Translations under genes and position numbers: made by a program
Assembly (NCBI GenBank): GCA_036426205.1
Contig: CM071571.1
Coordinates: 113,631,306-113,695,305, forward strand
Source of the DNA: Ascaphus truei
Lineage: Eukaryota > Chordata > Amphibia > Anura > Ascaphidae
Length of the DNA: 64,000 nt
Direction of reading: 5' to 3'
The notes under the pieces: generated by a model
What the model was told of the DNA's origin: nothing
The model's database searches: none
The model's input: the letters and a program-made list of their open reading frames with translations, nothing else
Part shown: piece after piece, positions 43,560-54,278 of the stretch
Numbering within the stretch: position 1 is the stretch's first letter
Layout of the letters: every line of letters begins with the position of its first letter

Positions 43560-44990
43560 GGCCTTATGGCCCCTAAACACTTTTTGGAAACAGTTTCTTC
43601 ACTTTCATCCACACATATTTTTATTCATGATAGTATTCACTTTCTACTCACGGACAAGTTACGTTTGCTTGACAATACTTTTTATCTCCAAATATGTGGA
43701 ACAGCGATGGGTACATGGTTTGCTCCATCTGACGCCAACATATTCATGAGTTGGTGGGAGATGTCCCACGTGTCTAGAGATGACAATACTTTTTGTCAAC
43801 AGATAATATTTTACAAACTTTAAATTGATGATTTACTTATTTTTTGGAAGGGCCCTCTTGAGATCTTACATGCATTTGATTTTTTTATTTTTTAATGGGA
43901 ATCTGTACAAGTTAAAATTTTCAAATAATTGTATTCTCATCACATTGAGTTTCTCGACCTATTTTCATATGTGGATCTTGATAAGGTGGTTCACACAGAT
44001 ATCTATAGGAAGGAAAATTCGAGGAATTCTTTGTTACGTGCAGGACGTTTCCATGCCAATCCTTAATTTCAGGGTATTCCCCGAGGACATTTTTTGTGCT
44101 TCAGATGCAATTGTTCCACAATTCAAGATTTTCAAACCAGATCTAAGGATCTCTTTCAGAGATTCCTGGATAGGGGGTATAATAGATCCATACTCCAGGA
44201 GGCATTTGATTATGCATTATCCAGAGTGAGGAAGCATGTAGAGTACAATAATTGATTCTGATCCATCTCTATATTTAGACAAAAGGAAAACTATTAGAAA
44301 TACAGTTAATAACGACACTTCTACATTAGACCGACCATATTTTATTACACAGTGTAGCAAACAGGCTGCAGCTATTACATCTATAATGAAAAAACATTGG
44401 ACCATTTTGTCATTGGATCCTCTAATGAAGCGAATTGAATGCTCTGATCCTAAGTTTGTTTTCAAAACATCTCAGACATTGGGTAACACCATTTCACCCA
44501 GTATGTTTAAAAGATCCTTTCATATCAAAATGAGCAGTTTCTTTCCCACATTTATCGAATCATTTAAATGCGGTAATTGTATAATATGTCCTTACTTGGA
44601 AAAGACAAGGTCTTTGAAAATAAGGACACAACTAGAACCTTTAAGATCAGTTCATTCATTACAGCAAACATAAGTTTGTGATCTATATGATAACCTGAGG
44701 TTGGGATAAACAATATGTTGGCTTAACCACTACACTGCTGAAAGTACACATCATGGAACATATGCGACTCATCAATAAGGGAAACCAGAGCCATCTAGTA
44801 TCCAAGCATTTATCTGGTTGGTTGATGGGTACCTTTAAAGATTTCAGATGTATAGCTACAGAACATATACGTCCATAACCCTGTGGGAGGCTTGGGGGGC
44901 AATATTAGTAATTTATATCAGTGGGAGGCATTCTGTATATTTACATTACTGTGGATACCCTCAAATCAAAGGTCTAAATATAGAGTGGGA
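43560..44990 (+). pseudogene. Penelope-like element: RT, Cys motif and endonuclease (decayed)
   Basis: RT palm: DNTFYLQICGTAMGTWFAPS followed by DANIFMSWWE (43665-43760, the GTAMGT signature), then IEFLDLFSYVDLDKVVHTDI and YRKENSRN (43945-44020). Downstream is FKCGNCIICPYLEKT (44570-44600), a Cys-pair linker found before the endonuclease, then a GIY-YIG region with FVIYMIT, KQYVGLTTTLLKVHIMEHMR (44690-44775) and ATEHIRP. There are many stops and frameshifts, including loss of the expected FADD/YADD-type catalytic box near 43830 (IDDLLIFWKG is seen). The 3' end drifts into AT-rich sequence to 45230. Confidence 0.8.
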
Positions 44991-45233
44991 CCTCAAGTGT
45001 TTCTTATAAATATATAACTTGAAAAACATGATTTGCATGTAACAGATATATTTGGTTTCTTTTGTAGAGATGTACTCATCCTGCAGGTTCTAGAGGAGTT
45101 ATACTATTGCCATTGTTGGTGGATGCATACAAGACATTACGAGCTTGTTTATTGTGGTATTTAGATAATTCCTACTTTCTCTGTCGTTTATAATTTTTAA
45201 GATCTTTATTGCACAATAGGCATATCATCTATT

Positions 45234-45650
45234 GTGAGGATCGGTCACAGGCTCCGTTCCAGAGTTTGCTGCTGCTGCTTCCTCATCAGTGACTGCTGTG
45301 CAGACCCCGCCCAACAAAGAATAAGGCCTCTGAGTATAGGATCAGCTTCTGCTGTGCAGCTCTTCAGCTATTGGCTTCTCCTCCTTTATGGACTCAACGA
45401 TTGCCCCTGCAAATCGGCTGAGCATAATAGTGTTTCAATTGTGATCTTGTGCTGGTCGCAAGCACTCTGTTTTCCCTTGTCCTGCCTTGATTCTCTACAC
45501 TTAATGCTTGCAGTTCCTTACTGAACCCTGCTCCTGTCTATTACCAACAGCCTCTCTGCAAACCTCGACCATGGCTAGTGACAGCAACAATCCATACCCT
45601 CTCCTACTTCTTACCACGACGAGTTTATCTATGTTACTCACTACTGTCCT
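45234..45650 (+). repeat. Chromovirus LTR (copy A)
   Basis: TGTGAGGATCGGTCACAGGC at the start; about 85 percent like 49376-49790 by eye (shared AGGATCAGCTTCTGCT, CTGCAGCTCTTCAGCTATTGGCT, GAGCATAATAGTGTTTCA, GGTCGCAAGCACTCTGTTTT). It ends against a reversed Penelope endonuclease fragment (45655-45719), so it is a solo or detached LTR. The 3' boundary is approximate. Confidence 0.7.
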
Positions 45651-45654
45651 GTCC

Positions 45655-45719
45655 TTCACACATTGGGTAGTCTCCCCCACATACCCTAACCCACATGGAC
45701 ACTTAATAAGGTAGATCAC
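45655..45719 (-). pseudogene. Penelope endonuclease start, inverted fragment
   Basis: On the minus strand MIYLIKCPCGLGYVGETTQ and then CVKDR, nearly identical to the plus-strand copy at 46554-46620. The two face each other about 840 bp apart. Confidence 0.75.
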
Positions 45720-45724
45720 ATTCC

Positions 45725-46860
45725 TATGCGATACATAGATGACATCTTTATGGTATGAACGGGCACTGATTTGGAACTCAATACATTTATCAGTGACTTA
45801 TGTTCTGCACATCAGACATGTGACATTACGTTCTGCACATCAGACATGGTTTCAATTCTGTCATGAGAAAAAGTGCTCTTAACTTTGTGGTTCCATGATC
45901 AAAATGGTTAATAATAAACTAGAGTCAGATTTGTATACGAAAGATACAGACAGGAACAACTTACTCCACTTTTATAGTTTCCACCCCCGTAGGACAATTA
46001 AGGGTTTACCCCACAGTCAGTTCCTTAGGGCAAAAAGTAATAATTAGTATTCCATTGACGGTTTCCGGTAGCCTGGACAGGCTTCAAGAAAAGTTTAGAC
46101 TGAGAGGGTATCCAGACTCACTTCTCTGTGAACAACGCAACAGGGCTGAGGCCAGCACAAGACTGACACTGCTCAACAAAGGACAGCAGGGTAGACCTGA
46201 AAGACAACATTCCATTCCATTTGTCTCCACGTACAGTACCATTAGTGGACATATAAAAAACATCATTTTTAAGCATTGGCATCAGCTTGGGGCAGACCCT
46301 CTGCTCGCACCCATACTTAGCCACAAACCATTGTTTTCTTACAAACGTGGTAAGAACTTGAGAGACAAACTGATCAAAGCAGACTTTGGGGCACTTCACA
46401 GTTTCAAACCTTCTTGGGTACACCCAGAAAGGGTTGCTACCACTGCTGTAGTTGCAGTCAATGCGACAGCATCCACGAAGGTAATAAGTTCACCCATCCA
46501 CGTTCAGGACACATATTCAACATCAATGGGTCTATACCTGTTTATCCAGGAATGTGATCTACCTTATTAAGCATCCATGTGGGTTAGGGTATGTGGGGGA
46601 GACTACCCAATATGTGAAGGACAGGATCCGACGGCATAAGGCAGCGATCCAGAGATGCAATCAAGATGCACCAGTGGCACACCCCTTCACACTAGCTGGT
46701 CACAATTCTAGTCAATTACATTTTCAAGTCATCAATGGTGTGGTCAAGAGCAGACAGGGTGGTAACATTAAAGTGTTATTATTACAAAATAATGGCTACT
46801 GCGGTTGGGTACTATGACTCCAGAGAGTATGAACAAAGACCTGCACTTTTAATTTTCTAG
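45725..46860 (+). pseudogene. Penelope-like element: RT C-terminus and GIY-YIG endonuclease
   Basis: Begins with a decayed TDDIFMVWTGTDLELNTFIS (region after the RT catalytic box), SDLYTKDTDRNNLLHFYSFH, then GLPHSQFLRAK (46005). From 46085 come RGYPDSLLCEQRNR, IPFVSTYSTISGHIKNIIFK and HWHQLG, then SYKRGKNLRDKLIKAD; these are Penelope RT thumb/linker blocks. The endonuclease follows: VIYLIKHPCGLGYVGETTQY, VKDRIRRHKAAIQRC, AHPFTLAGHNSSQLHFQVI, NGVVKSRQGGN. The second Cys of CPCG is His in this copy. Stops and frameshifts occur throughout. It lies between the two chromovirus LTR copies. Confidence 0.82.
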
Positions 46861-48380
46861 ATATATTAACCTCTGTGTCTGTTCCGTATTTATACCTTTT
46901 TTCCCTTTGCCACCGTCCAGTCTCATATATTGACCATACCCTGTTTTCTTTCCACAGACCTGCTCGTCATGCCTGACTATGTTGCCCCTAGTTGAAGTGT
47001 GTGACCCTTACCGGCTCTGCCTTTTATCACCATTGAGTGCTGTGATCGGTCCTTTGACACTCCTGTCTCCTTCACCTCTGCCATGCCCCTCACTTGCCCA
47101 TCATTATTTATTCCATATAGGATCACTTTTTGATTTATGTGGTAGACCTCAAGTTAGGGCATTTTGGGTCATTAGCCTAATCTCTGCATTTGGAATTCAA
47201 GTTTATTGTTACCATATGTGCCTTTAACATGCATTTATACATTTACTGTATTGCTTTGATAGCTCTGTTTGTGCTTACTGTATTCCTTATAGTTGTTTTA
47301 ACGTTTTTGTTGCTTGTGTCTTTCACATACACACTATGCTGTTCCGTTTGGACCCTGTCTGATACCGCTGATATTGCACAACAACAAGGCTTCCTCCACA
47401 CCATACGGACGCTTGCTGAGGGTGATGTCGGGTTACCTAGGTTATGGTGATGCCAGGATGCCATAGGAAGACTAACCGCATATGCGTATCTCCTCTGCAA
47501 CGTTGCTGTTGTTTGCGTACGATCAGGAACTTTTTTCTCCTCCCAGCCACTCATTGGATTGTAGGGATGTAGCTAACATGATGGTGTCAGTCAGGAAGCA
47601 CTTCAGGAATGCTCGTATGCTTCACTGACCCAGCATCTTGTCTTCCCACACTGTCAGAGTGAGCAGAAGGACTGTCAGCTAGCAGACATTCACAAGCGCC
47701 CACAGGGTTTGCATCAACAGCTAGGACTTTCACTGGTCGGTACAGCCATATTATTTCCGTGCTATTTTGAGCATTTTCTTGAGCTGTTGTTCCCCATTGC
47801 CTGCCAGTAAGTGAGCACTAATTAAGCTTAATTAAGGTGTGCACCAAGGATACTCTGGAACTCTTACCTTATGGTCTGTGAGACTCTCACTGATCTTTAA
47901 TCATGAGCTGCATATCCATCGTTTTTGGTGGGAGGTGCCAGATTGTTTGCTTACCCATTCCCCTTGGGGATGAACTTTATTTTTGCTTTTTGCATTGTAT
48001 CATAGGGAGTTTTTACAGTGCCAAGGGAAGTACCATTGGGTATTTTTTGCCTTTTGGGAACGGGCCTGAAGAAGGGTCCCTATCCCCGAAACATTGCTGC
48101 CCTTCCCATGTATTTTTACCTTGCTTGCACAACCCTCCTTTTCCCCTTCCCCGTCCCCTGACCCACCCCACCCTTCACCTTGTTTTTCTCTCCTCTCTTA
48201 TCATGTGTTCTGGTATTGTGATTTACTTATACCCCTTGTGGGTGTGTTCTTTTCTCTCTTATTAAAACATTTGAATGATACCCTTTTCAATTTGTCATTT
48301 ATGAGTGCTGGGAACATTATATTTGTGTTCATTGTTTGTTTGGAGTAAATAGGGTTTCTCCTTGTTCCACGCTGCACCAT
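46861..48380 (+). repeat. Probable Penelope 3' non-coding/terminal region
   Basis: T-rich sequence after the endonuclease containing one hammerhead-like motif (48062-48098). No independent gene is recognised; open frames of 80-120 codons lack family similarity. Confidence 0.4.
48062..48098 (+). ncRNA. Hammerhead-ribozyme-like motif
   Basis: CTGAAGA (48066-48072, fits CUGANGA), stem II GGG/CCC around TCCCTAT, GAAA at 48088-48091, ACATTG as minimal stem III. Lies about 1.2 kb downstream of a Penelope endonuclease. Confidence 0.55.
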
Positions 48381-48429
48381 CCAAATTTACTTTAGCTCAT
48401 TGTTTGTGTGCTGTCTATTGTTTTGACTC

Positions 48430-49340
48430 GTACAGTATGCTCAACCCGCAAAAATAGTCCGACTCCATGGAGCCCCTCAAGTCATTGTGTCGGATCGGAG
48501 CTCTCAATTCATTTTCAACTCTGGAGGGCTTTTTGCCAGCAACTTCGAGTGTCTTTAAACTTTTATCCGCGTATCACCCCCCGTCTAATGGACAAACAGA
48601 GCGAACTAACCAGTCCTTGGAACGATATAGCCATTGTTTCATCTCCGAGACTCAAGACTACTGGCAGACATCATGCCATGGGCGGAATTCTCCCATAACA
48701 ACTTGCGGAACGAGTCATCGCAGGAGTCACCTTCTTCACTAACTATGTTTTTCATCCCTCAGCTCTTTCCTCATCAGGAGTCGCATCCTGAGTCAGCCAT
48801 GGATAGCCAGATCCAGAAGCTACAGGAGCTATGGTGGAAAATCCAGAAAATCTTCAGAAAGTGGTGATTACGCAAAAGAGGCAGGCAGACCGGCATTGTC
48901 GCGATATACCAGCATAACATCCTGGAGACAAGGTATACTGTAGCTTTCAACCAAAAACATCAGGTTAAAAGCACGTTTGGCAAAGCTATCTCCCAGATTC
49001 ATTGGTCCTTTCGCCATCATCGAGCGGGTAAATCCAGAGGCATAATGGCTACGCCTCCCAGCCTCCATGAAGATTCCATCTGTATTCCATATGTCCCTAC
49101 TAAAACCCCTTGTACAGGATCCTAGGTCTCCTGTTCCTGCATCTCCTCCAGAACCTGTCCTAATGGAGTTCAAAGTTCAGATGATCCTGGACTCCAGGGT
49201 GTCCAGCGATACAATCCAGTACCTAGTCCATTGTGAGTGCTTTGGCCCTGAGGAACGTTTCTGATCCCCAGGGTTCGACTTCATGCTCCTTGTCTAGTTC
49301 AGACATTCCACCGGAGATACCCCTCAAAACCATTCCTGGA
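48430..49340 (+). pseudogene. Chromovirus (Ty3) integrase core, GPY/F and chromodomain remnant
   Basis: Pieces in shifting frames: HGAPQVIVSDRSSQFI (second catalytic Asp, 48475-48525), SAYHPPSNGQTERTNQSLER (catalytic Glu, 48570-48625), SSQESPSS and PHQESHPESAMDSQIQKLQE (48700-48830), KIPSVFHMSLLKPLVQDPRS (49068-49125, end of GPY/F) and a chromodomain-like EFKVQMILDSRVSSDTIQYL followed by VHCECFGPEERF (49170-49262). Chromodomains direct integration to marked chromatin. Numerous frameshifts; gag, protease and RT are missing. An LTR copy follows directly. Confidence 0.78.
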
Positions 49341-49375
49341 GTGCCTGTAGGTCACTCCTGAAGGAGGGGTACTGT

Positions 49376-49800
49376 TTGGATCGGGCGCAGACTCCGTTCC
49401 AGAATTTGATCCAGACCTTGCTGATTCCTCATCAGTGCCTGTTGTGCAAACCCCGCCCAGCAACAAATTAGGGCTCTGATTTTAGGATCAGCTTCTGCTC
49501 TGCAGCTCTTCAGCTATTGGCTGTTCCTCATTTAAAGGCTCAGCAATTGCCTCTGCAAATTGGCTGAGCATAATAGTGTTTCACTTGTGACGATGTGCTG
49601 GTCGCAAGCACTCTGTTTTGCCTTGTACCACCTTGCTTCTCTAAACTTTATCTTGCAGTTCCTTACCTGAACCCTGCTCCAGTCTATGACCAACCGCCTC
49701 TCTCCAAACCTCACCCACGGCTAGTGACACCAACGATCCATAACCTCTCCAACCTCTGACCACGGCGAGTATATCTACGTTCCTCACTTCGTCAACCAGA
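49376..49800 (+). repeat. Chromovirus 3' LTR (copy B)
   Basis: Starts at TGTTTGGATCGGGCGCAGAC after the purine-rich GAAGGAGGGGTAC (polypurine tract, 49360-49374) and parallels copy A. 49800-50220 is AT-rich with nothing recognised. Confidence 0.75.
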
Positions 49801-50224
49801 CCAGTCTGTGTCTATTTGTGTATCGACATTTGTTGTGTGTTGAACTCATTATGTGAGATTTTTATGCACAGATGTGCCATGAACTACCTTTTCTGCTTGG
49901 GGTTGACATTTCGATACAAGCATTCTTTTTGTCAACATTGATTCTGTAACATAGAATATAATTTAATATTTTGATTTTTTACATTTTTAAACTTAATGTA
50001 TTCTTTCATATTTACAGTGGAGGCTAGTATCATTATTCCAATTGGGAGCATCCAGGTTGGAATAATAATGTATGGGGTAAACTTTAAAAGGCAGCAAGCA
50101 GCGTGGTTGGCTGGTAGCTAGATTTTGAGTAACACATGGCATTAAATGGAGAACAGTTTGAGGTAGCATTTCCATCGCAGCGTAGTCAGAGCAGCTGATA
50201 ATCCAGCTTGCAGCAAACCGAGCA

Positions 50225-50360
50225 CTCCCTACCTCCTACTCCCTCACATTCACATTCTCACACTGAGCACTCCCTGCCTCTTCCTCCCTCACATACACAC
50301 TCTCACACTTAGCAATCCCTGCCTCCTCCTCCCTCACATACACACTCTCACACTGACAAA
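50225..50360. repeat. Tandem repeat, about 58-bp unit
   Basis: Unit CTCCTCCCTCACATACACAC... TCTCACACTGAGCACTCCCTG, about 2.5 copies. 50360-51165 contains a GCGTTATAAGCGGATC / CGCACTATAATGGG pair near 50590-50635 and no gene. Confidence 0.8.
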
Positions 50361-51169
50361 GTAAATTGCTTCTATCTCCCTGTAATACCACAAACCCTTG
50401 CAATGCTAGAGAAGAACACTGGCTTATCCTAGAGATCCCTGGGGCATATCGCATGAACTCTTCTATCCTATGTTGCAGAGGAGGAAGGTAAGAATGGGTT
50501 TGAGCCAGCAGGCTCTCTCTAAATCTGTTATGAAGCATTAAATAGATGTTTTAAAAAAAAATGTTAAACAGGAGCCACAGTCTCACCGCGTTATAAGCGG
50601 ATCTGCGTTGTAGTGGATCGCACTATAATGGGATTGAGCTGTATGTATGCATCTTAGATTTGGATCATGCGCCTGCATGATACAAACCTAGGCTTGTGAT
50701 CCCAGGAGCAGATAAGTGTTCTCATGTGTTAACGGAGGAAGAGAGCTACATTGATTGAGAAGACCCCATGGAGTGATTCATGCTCCTTGTGGATAAAGAG
50801 AGGCCCCAACCGTCCATCTCCATTTCATTTATTATGAGCAAACAAGAGGAAAATATCTTCAGATGCAGCTTCTCCTGACGCCATGATCTTCAACCATCCC
50901 ACTACACATCCTGAGATAGATCTACTTTGAAGCAAGCTCTGACAGAAACAGATAGCTTATCTTTCGTGTATCCAGCTTCACCAGCTCTTGACCTCGGCCT
51001 GGCAACGTCACTCGTGTAGAGATTTTCTCACCAATGCTCATTTGTAAACTACCCTTGTGAGTGCTGGTCCTCGAGACTGTTTCTCTTTTTAATCACTTAA
51101 TAGATTGTATACAGAGTTATGCTATGGAGCTTGCGCTTCACTCTATTTTTTCTTTTATATATATATATA

Positions 51170-51811
51170 TTGTGATGCCCACACCATGTTGCAGTCTCTT
51201 TTCTCCCAATTTACGTCTGGAAACACTGTATTTTCTATGCAGAGGTTTATTTACAGAGATGAAATCATACAACAGGCCCACCGTCTCTTTAAGAAAACCA
51301 AATAATAAAATCAAATCCTATTCCCGTTAGGGAAACTAACGGACTTTTCTTCAGTCCTCTCTAAAGACCGCTGGCCAACTATACTGGTTCCCAGCTAAAA
51401 CATGCCCTGCAATATGCAACAATCTAAATAGTCTTTGCATGGGGCAATAACAAAGGGGTTTTTGCTTATCTTTTTATAAGTCCTCTGGAGCAGGCGTCCC
51501 TGCTTCAGCACAGACCTTGAGTCCTTTCTTTTTTAGGGGAACTTGTCCCACATGAGCCCAGAGAAACTCTCCTTGTAGGTTCCTCTGTAACCAGCTTTCG
51601 CAGCTGGGGAGCACTCCTATTCCCCCCCCCCCTTCTCTGGGGAAAACAGTCCCTCAGCATTCAGTCTGTCTATTAAACCACTTCCTTGTTCAGTTCATTC
51701 AGAGCAGGCTGATTAGCTTCAGCTGCTGCTTTTCTCTAGGGAAGATTTAACTCTATGTGCAGCAAAAGTCCTATAGCTGCCCTATCCAGCCCCTAGAGGA
51801 CAGTGGTATCA
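51170..51811 (-). repeat. Probable solo LTR
   Basis: Read on the minus strand it opens TGATACCACTGTCCTCTAGG and closes GGTGTGGGCATCACA, with AATAAACCTCTGC (polyadenylation signal) near its 3' end. TATATA microsatellite flanks both sides, hiding any target duplication. No internal region nearby. Confidence 0.5.
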
Positions 51812-51884
51812 CTATATATATATATATATATATATAAATATATATACATGTAGAGGTATCAGTACCGTGTTAGCCGAGCTTCAA

Positions 51885-52200
51885 TAATCAAAAAATAAAT
51901 AGATGATACCGCTCTGTGGCTAACGAAATGCTTTTATTTGTGCGAGCTTTCGAGATACACTGATCTCTTCTTCCGGCGATGTTACAATGAATGAAGCAAG
52001 CAAAAGGTATACTTAAAAACAGTGTCTCTTGGAATGTTATCCGTGCTAGTCCTTCCCCCGGTGTGGATGACACATCACACCGGGGGAAGGACCAGCACAG
52101 ACAACATTCCAAGAGAAGAGATCAGTGTATCTCGAAAGCTCGCACAAACAAAAGCACTTCGTTAGCCACAGAACGGCATCATCTATTTATTTTTTGATTA
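51885..52200. repeat. 316-bp palindromic Penelope-terminus-like repeat
   Basis: Arms TAATCAAAAAATAAATAGAT... and its complement at 52180-52200, with an inner perfect hairpin (GTCCTTCCCCCGGTGTG / CACACCGGGGGAAGGAC, about 52060-52108). GAGAT...ATCTCGAAAGCTCGC occurs in both arms (hammerhead-like stem II plus GAAA). A third, direct copy of the outer part starts at 52392. Confidence 0.7.
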
Positions 52201-52220
52201 TATATATATATATATATACA

Positions 52221-52365
52221 CAGTGGTCGACAAATCACCAAAAAATCTACTCGCCACACAAAAAAATCTACTCGCCACCTAGTACCAAACGTGTGCTGCT
52301 TGGGCCAATAGGAGCTCGCCACGATGTTAAATCCACTCGCCCGGGGCGAGCAAATGTATAGGTTG
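52221..52365. mobile_element. Internally deleted hAT relative
   Basis: CAGTGGTCGACAAATCACC then TCTACTCGCC repeats, CGTGTGCTGCTTGGGCCAATA and CCCGGGGCGAGCAAATGTATAGG: the two ends of the 34081-35240 element with the centre gone. The right terminus is lost in microsatellite. Confidence 0.65.
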
Positions 52366-52499
52366 TATATATATATATACATGTACATGTAGAGGTATCA
52401 GTACCGTGTTAGCCGAGCTTCAATAATCAAAAAATAAATAGATGACACCGTTCTGTGGCCAACGAAACGCTTCCACCTGTGCGAGCTTTCGAGATACAC

Positions 52500-52770
52500 C
52501 AAGCAGTGCCTAAAGCAGTGTCTAAAGCAGCATGCATTGGCTAAGGGTTGTTCATGTAATGTGAGCTTGAGATAAAAGGTGGCACTCTGTGCTCTTGCTG
52601 TCATTCCCAGAATCCCTTGCTGCAGTGGAAGTGCTGTGTGCTGGCGATAATGGTGAAAGACAGGGTTGCAGACCTGTCTAAGACATGCAAATGAATATAC
52701 AGTAATATTTACAGTTGCTATATGCTTTACTGTGGAGGGTTTTTGTCACTTTTTTTACCCACCACAACCT
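52500..52770 (-). repeat. Snapback-family repeat (reverse copy)
   Basis: GGCACTC...GAATCCCTTGCTGCAGTGGA, GACAGGGTTGCAGACCTGTCTAAGACATG and GTGGAGGGTTTTTGTCAC are the complements of blocks in 9416-9830. AT microsatellite follows (52775-52905). Confidence 0.65.
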
Positions 52771-53351
52771 AAAAATATATATAATATATATATTATATAT
52801 ATATATATTATATATATATACTTTATATATATATTATTTAATCTATATCTATATATTCTATCTGTATCATATATACTCTAATATCTCTATATATCTGTAT
52901 CTATCCAATAAAGAATATCACTTGTGAGCACATTCACATGTCTTAGACAGGTCTGCAACCCTGCCTTTCAACCATTATCACCTTGCATAAAGTGCTCCCA
53001 CTGCAGCAAGGAATTCTGGCAAATGACATGCAAATGAGCACACAACGTGCCACCTTTTGCCTGGAATATCCATTCACATGGAGCCAATTTAAGCTGATGT
53101 ATCGCCGTTCACAAACCTTTTAAACACAGCATGGGACTAGCAAAGCAAGCTTAAACCACTCACAGACAAGTTTCAACCTTGATGGGTATCATCAGTGTGA
53201 GGTTGGTTTATACTTCCTTTGAAATATTTCTAGGCTGGGTAGGTTTACCATACATTTTAAGTTATGGTGGGTGAAAAAGGTGACAGAAAACCTCCACCGT
53301 TATCATATAGCCAATAAAGAATATCACTTGTGAGTACATTCACATGTCTTA

Positions 53352-54278
53352 GGCTTTGGTCCCGCTGCGTCCGACGGCACGCGCGGCCGCGTGCGCCACC
53401 AGCCCCTTACCTGCAATCTGTTTGTCCCCGCTGCCTCCTCCCTCCATGGCTCACTACATGCTGTGATGCGTCAGCCGGCTAGTGCTACCAGAAGATGGTG
53501 TTCTAAAGCTTTGACGCGTCACGTGGTGCGTGTATGAGCCAATGAGGAGGTGAGGAGGTGAGTGGGGGGGGGGGGCTTCGGGATTGAGAGAGTGCCGCCA
53601 TTGATTATTAACCTCTGCCACATATACCGGGACATGGTGTGTTTGTCCTTCCCTGTGTGATCAGCCTCCCAAAAGTGTTATTACTGAGCAAGATGGCAAC
53701 TCTGCGGCTAGTGCGATCCGTGTCGGGGCGGAGAGCTCCGATCCTGTTCCACTCGCTGCTCCCCCCCCCCCCGAGGTTACGCTCTCCCAGCTACGGGAGT
53801 GGGAGCGTATGTCAGGTCTGTGACAGACGGACACACACAGGGGCAGATCCACCTGAGTGACAGGTGCGTGAAGCGGCTCCAGGAGGTCACAGACAGCTCG
53901 ACTTTTCTGCGGCTCCAGGTGGAGAGCGGCGGCTGTTCTGGGTTCCAGTACAAATTGTCCCGTGTCCCACGCCTCTACAGTCGCATGATAATATTAAAAT
54001 AAATATGTATGTTGTGTATTATAAAAAGTCAAAGTGTAAATTAAAAAAAAAAAAGTGTTATTACTGCGTGTGTCCTTCCATCTGTGCTGAGAGAGGGACG
54101 GGGGGGGGGAGTAAGAGCATGAGAGCCCTCTGTTCAAACCACACACCCCCTGCTCAAACCACGCCCCCCCCCCGCTCCAGCTCCTGCTCCCTACAGACCG
54201 CAGGTAGTGGTCAATTGTCTGTCAGTGCGCTGCCTGCATGAAGTGCGGCGCGCTGACTGAGGGAGCGGGGCCTTAGCC
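53352..54278. mobile_element. Harbinger-like non-autonomous element carrying the ISCA2 retrocopy
   Basis: Flanked by TTA (53349-53351, 54279-54281). Ends GGCTTTGGTCCCGCTGCGTC and, reversed, GGCTAAGGCCCCGCTCCCTC form an imperfect inverted repeat (about 15 of 20). A 3-bp TTA target is the habit of PIF/Harbinger transposons; the superfamily is inferred. No transposase. The interior contains an ISCA2 retrocopy with its own 16-bp duplication, so the gene copy landed in the transposon, or in an ancestor of it. Confidence 0.68.
53687..54054 (+). pseudogene. ISCA2: Truncated processed copy of ISCA2 (mitochondrial Fe-S assembly)
   Basis: ISCA2 is a mitochondrial A-type carrier needed for [4Fe-4S] assembly. 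The start ATG is at 53693 ([20 protein letters not shown], basic and Arg-rich like a mitochondrial presequence). A 12-C run at 53761-53772 or a nearby indel shifts the frame, after which the next frame reads [20 protein letters not shown], then [20 protein letters not shown], the conserved A-type core with its first cluster-binding Cys (53932-53965). The rest, including the C-terminal CxC cysteines, is missing: sequence passes into unrelated [13 protein letters not shown] and a stop. AATAAA at 53998-54003 and 12 A at 54043-54054 follow, and AAAAGTGTTATTACTG flanks the copy (53671-53686, 54051-54066). No intron. A dead retrocopy, not the gene. Confidence 0.82.

Noticed and set aside
46979..48265. 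Open frames of 80-120 codons after the Penelope endonuclease, as host exons
   Set aside because: T-rich hydrophobic translations without similarity, splice context or codon bias; the region fits Penelope non-coding sequence.
53693..53860. Functional ISCA2 gene, exon 1 and 2
   Set aside because: Presequence and core are fused without an intron, the frame is broken near a 12-C run, the CxC part is missing, and a poly(A) tail with flanking duplication marks a retrocopy. A splice of the 40-bp stretch between GTATGT and CACACAG would be too short for an intron.
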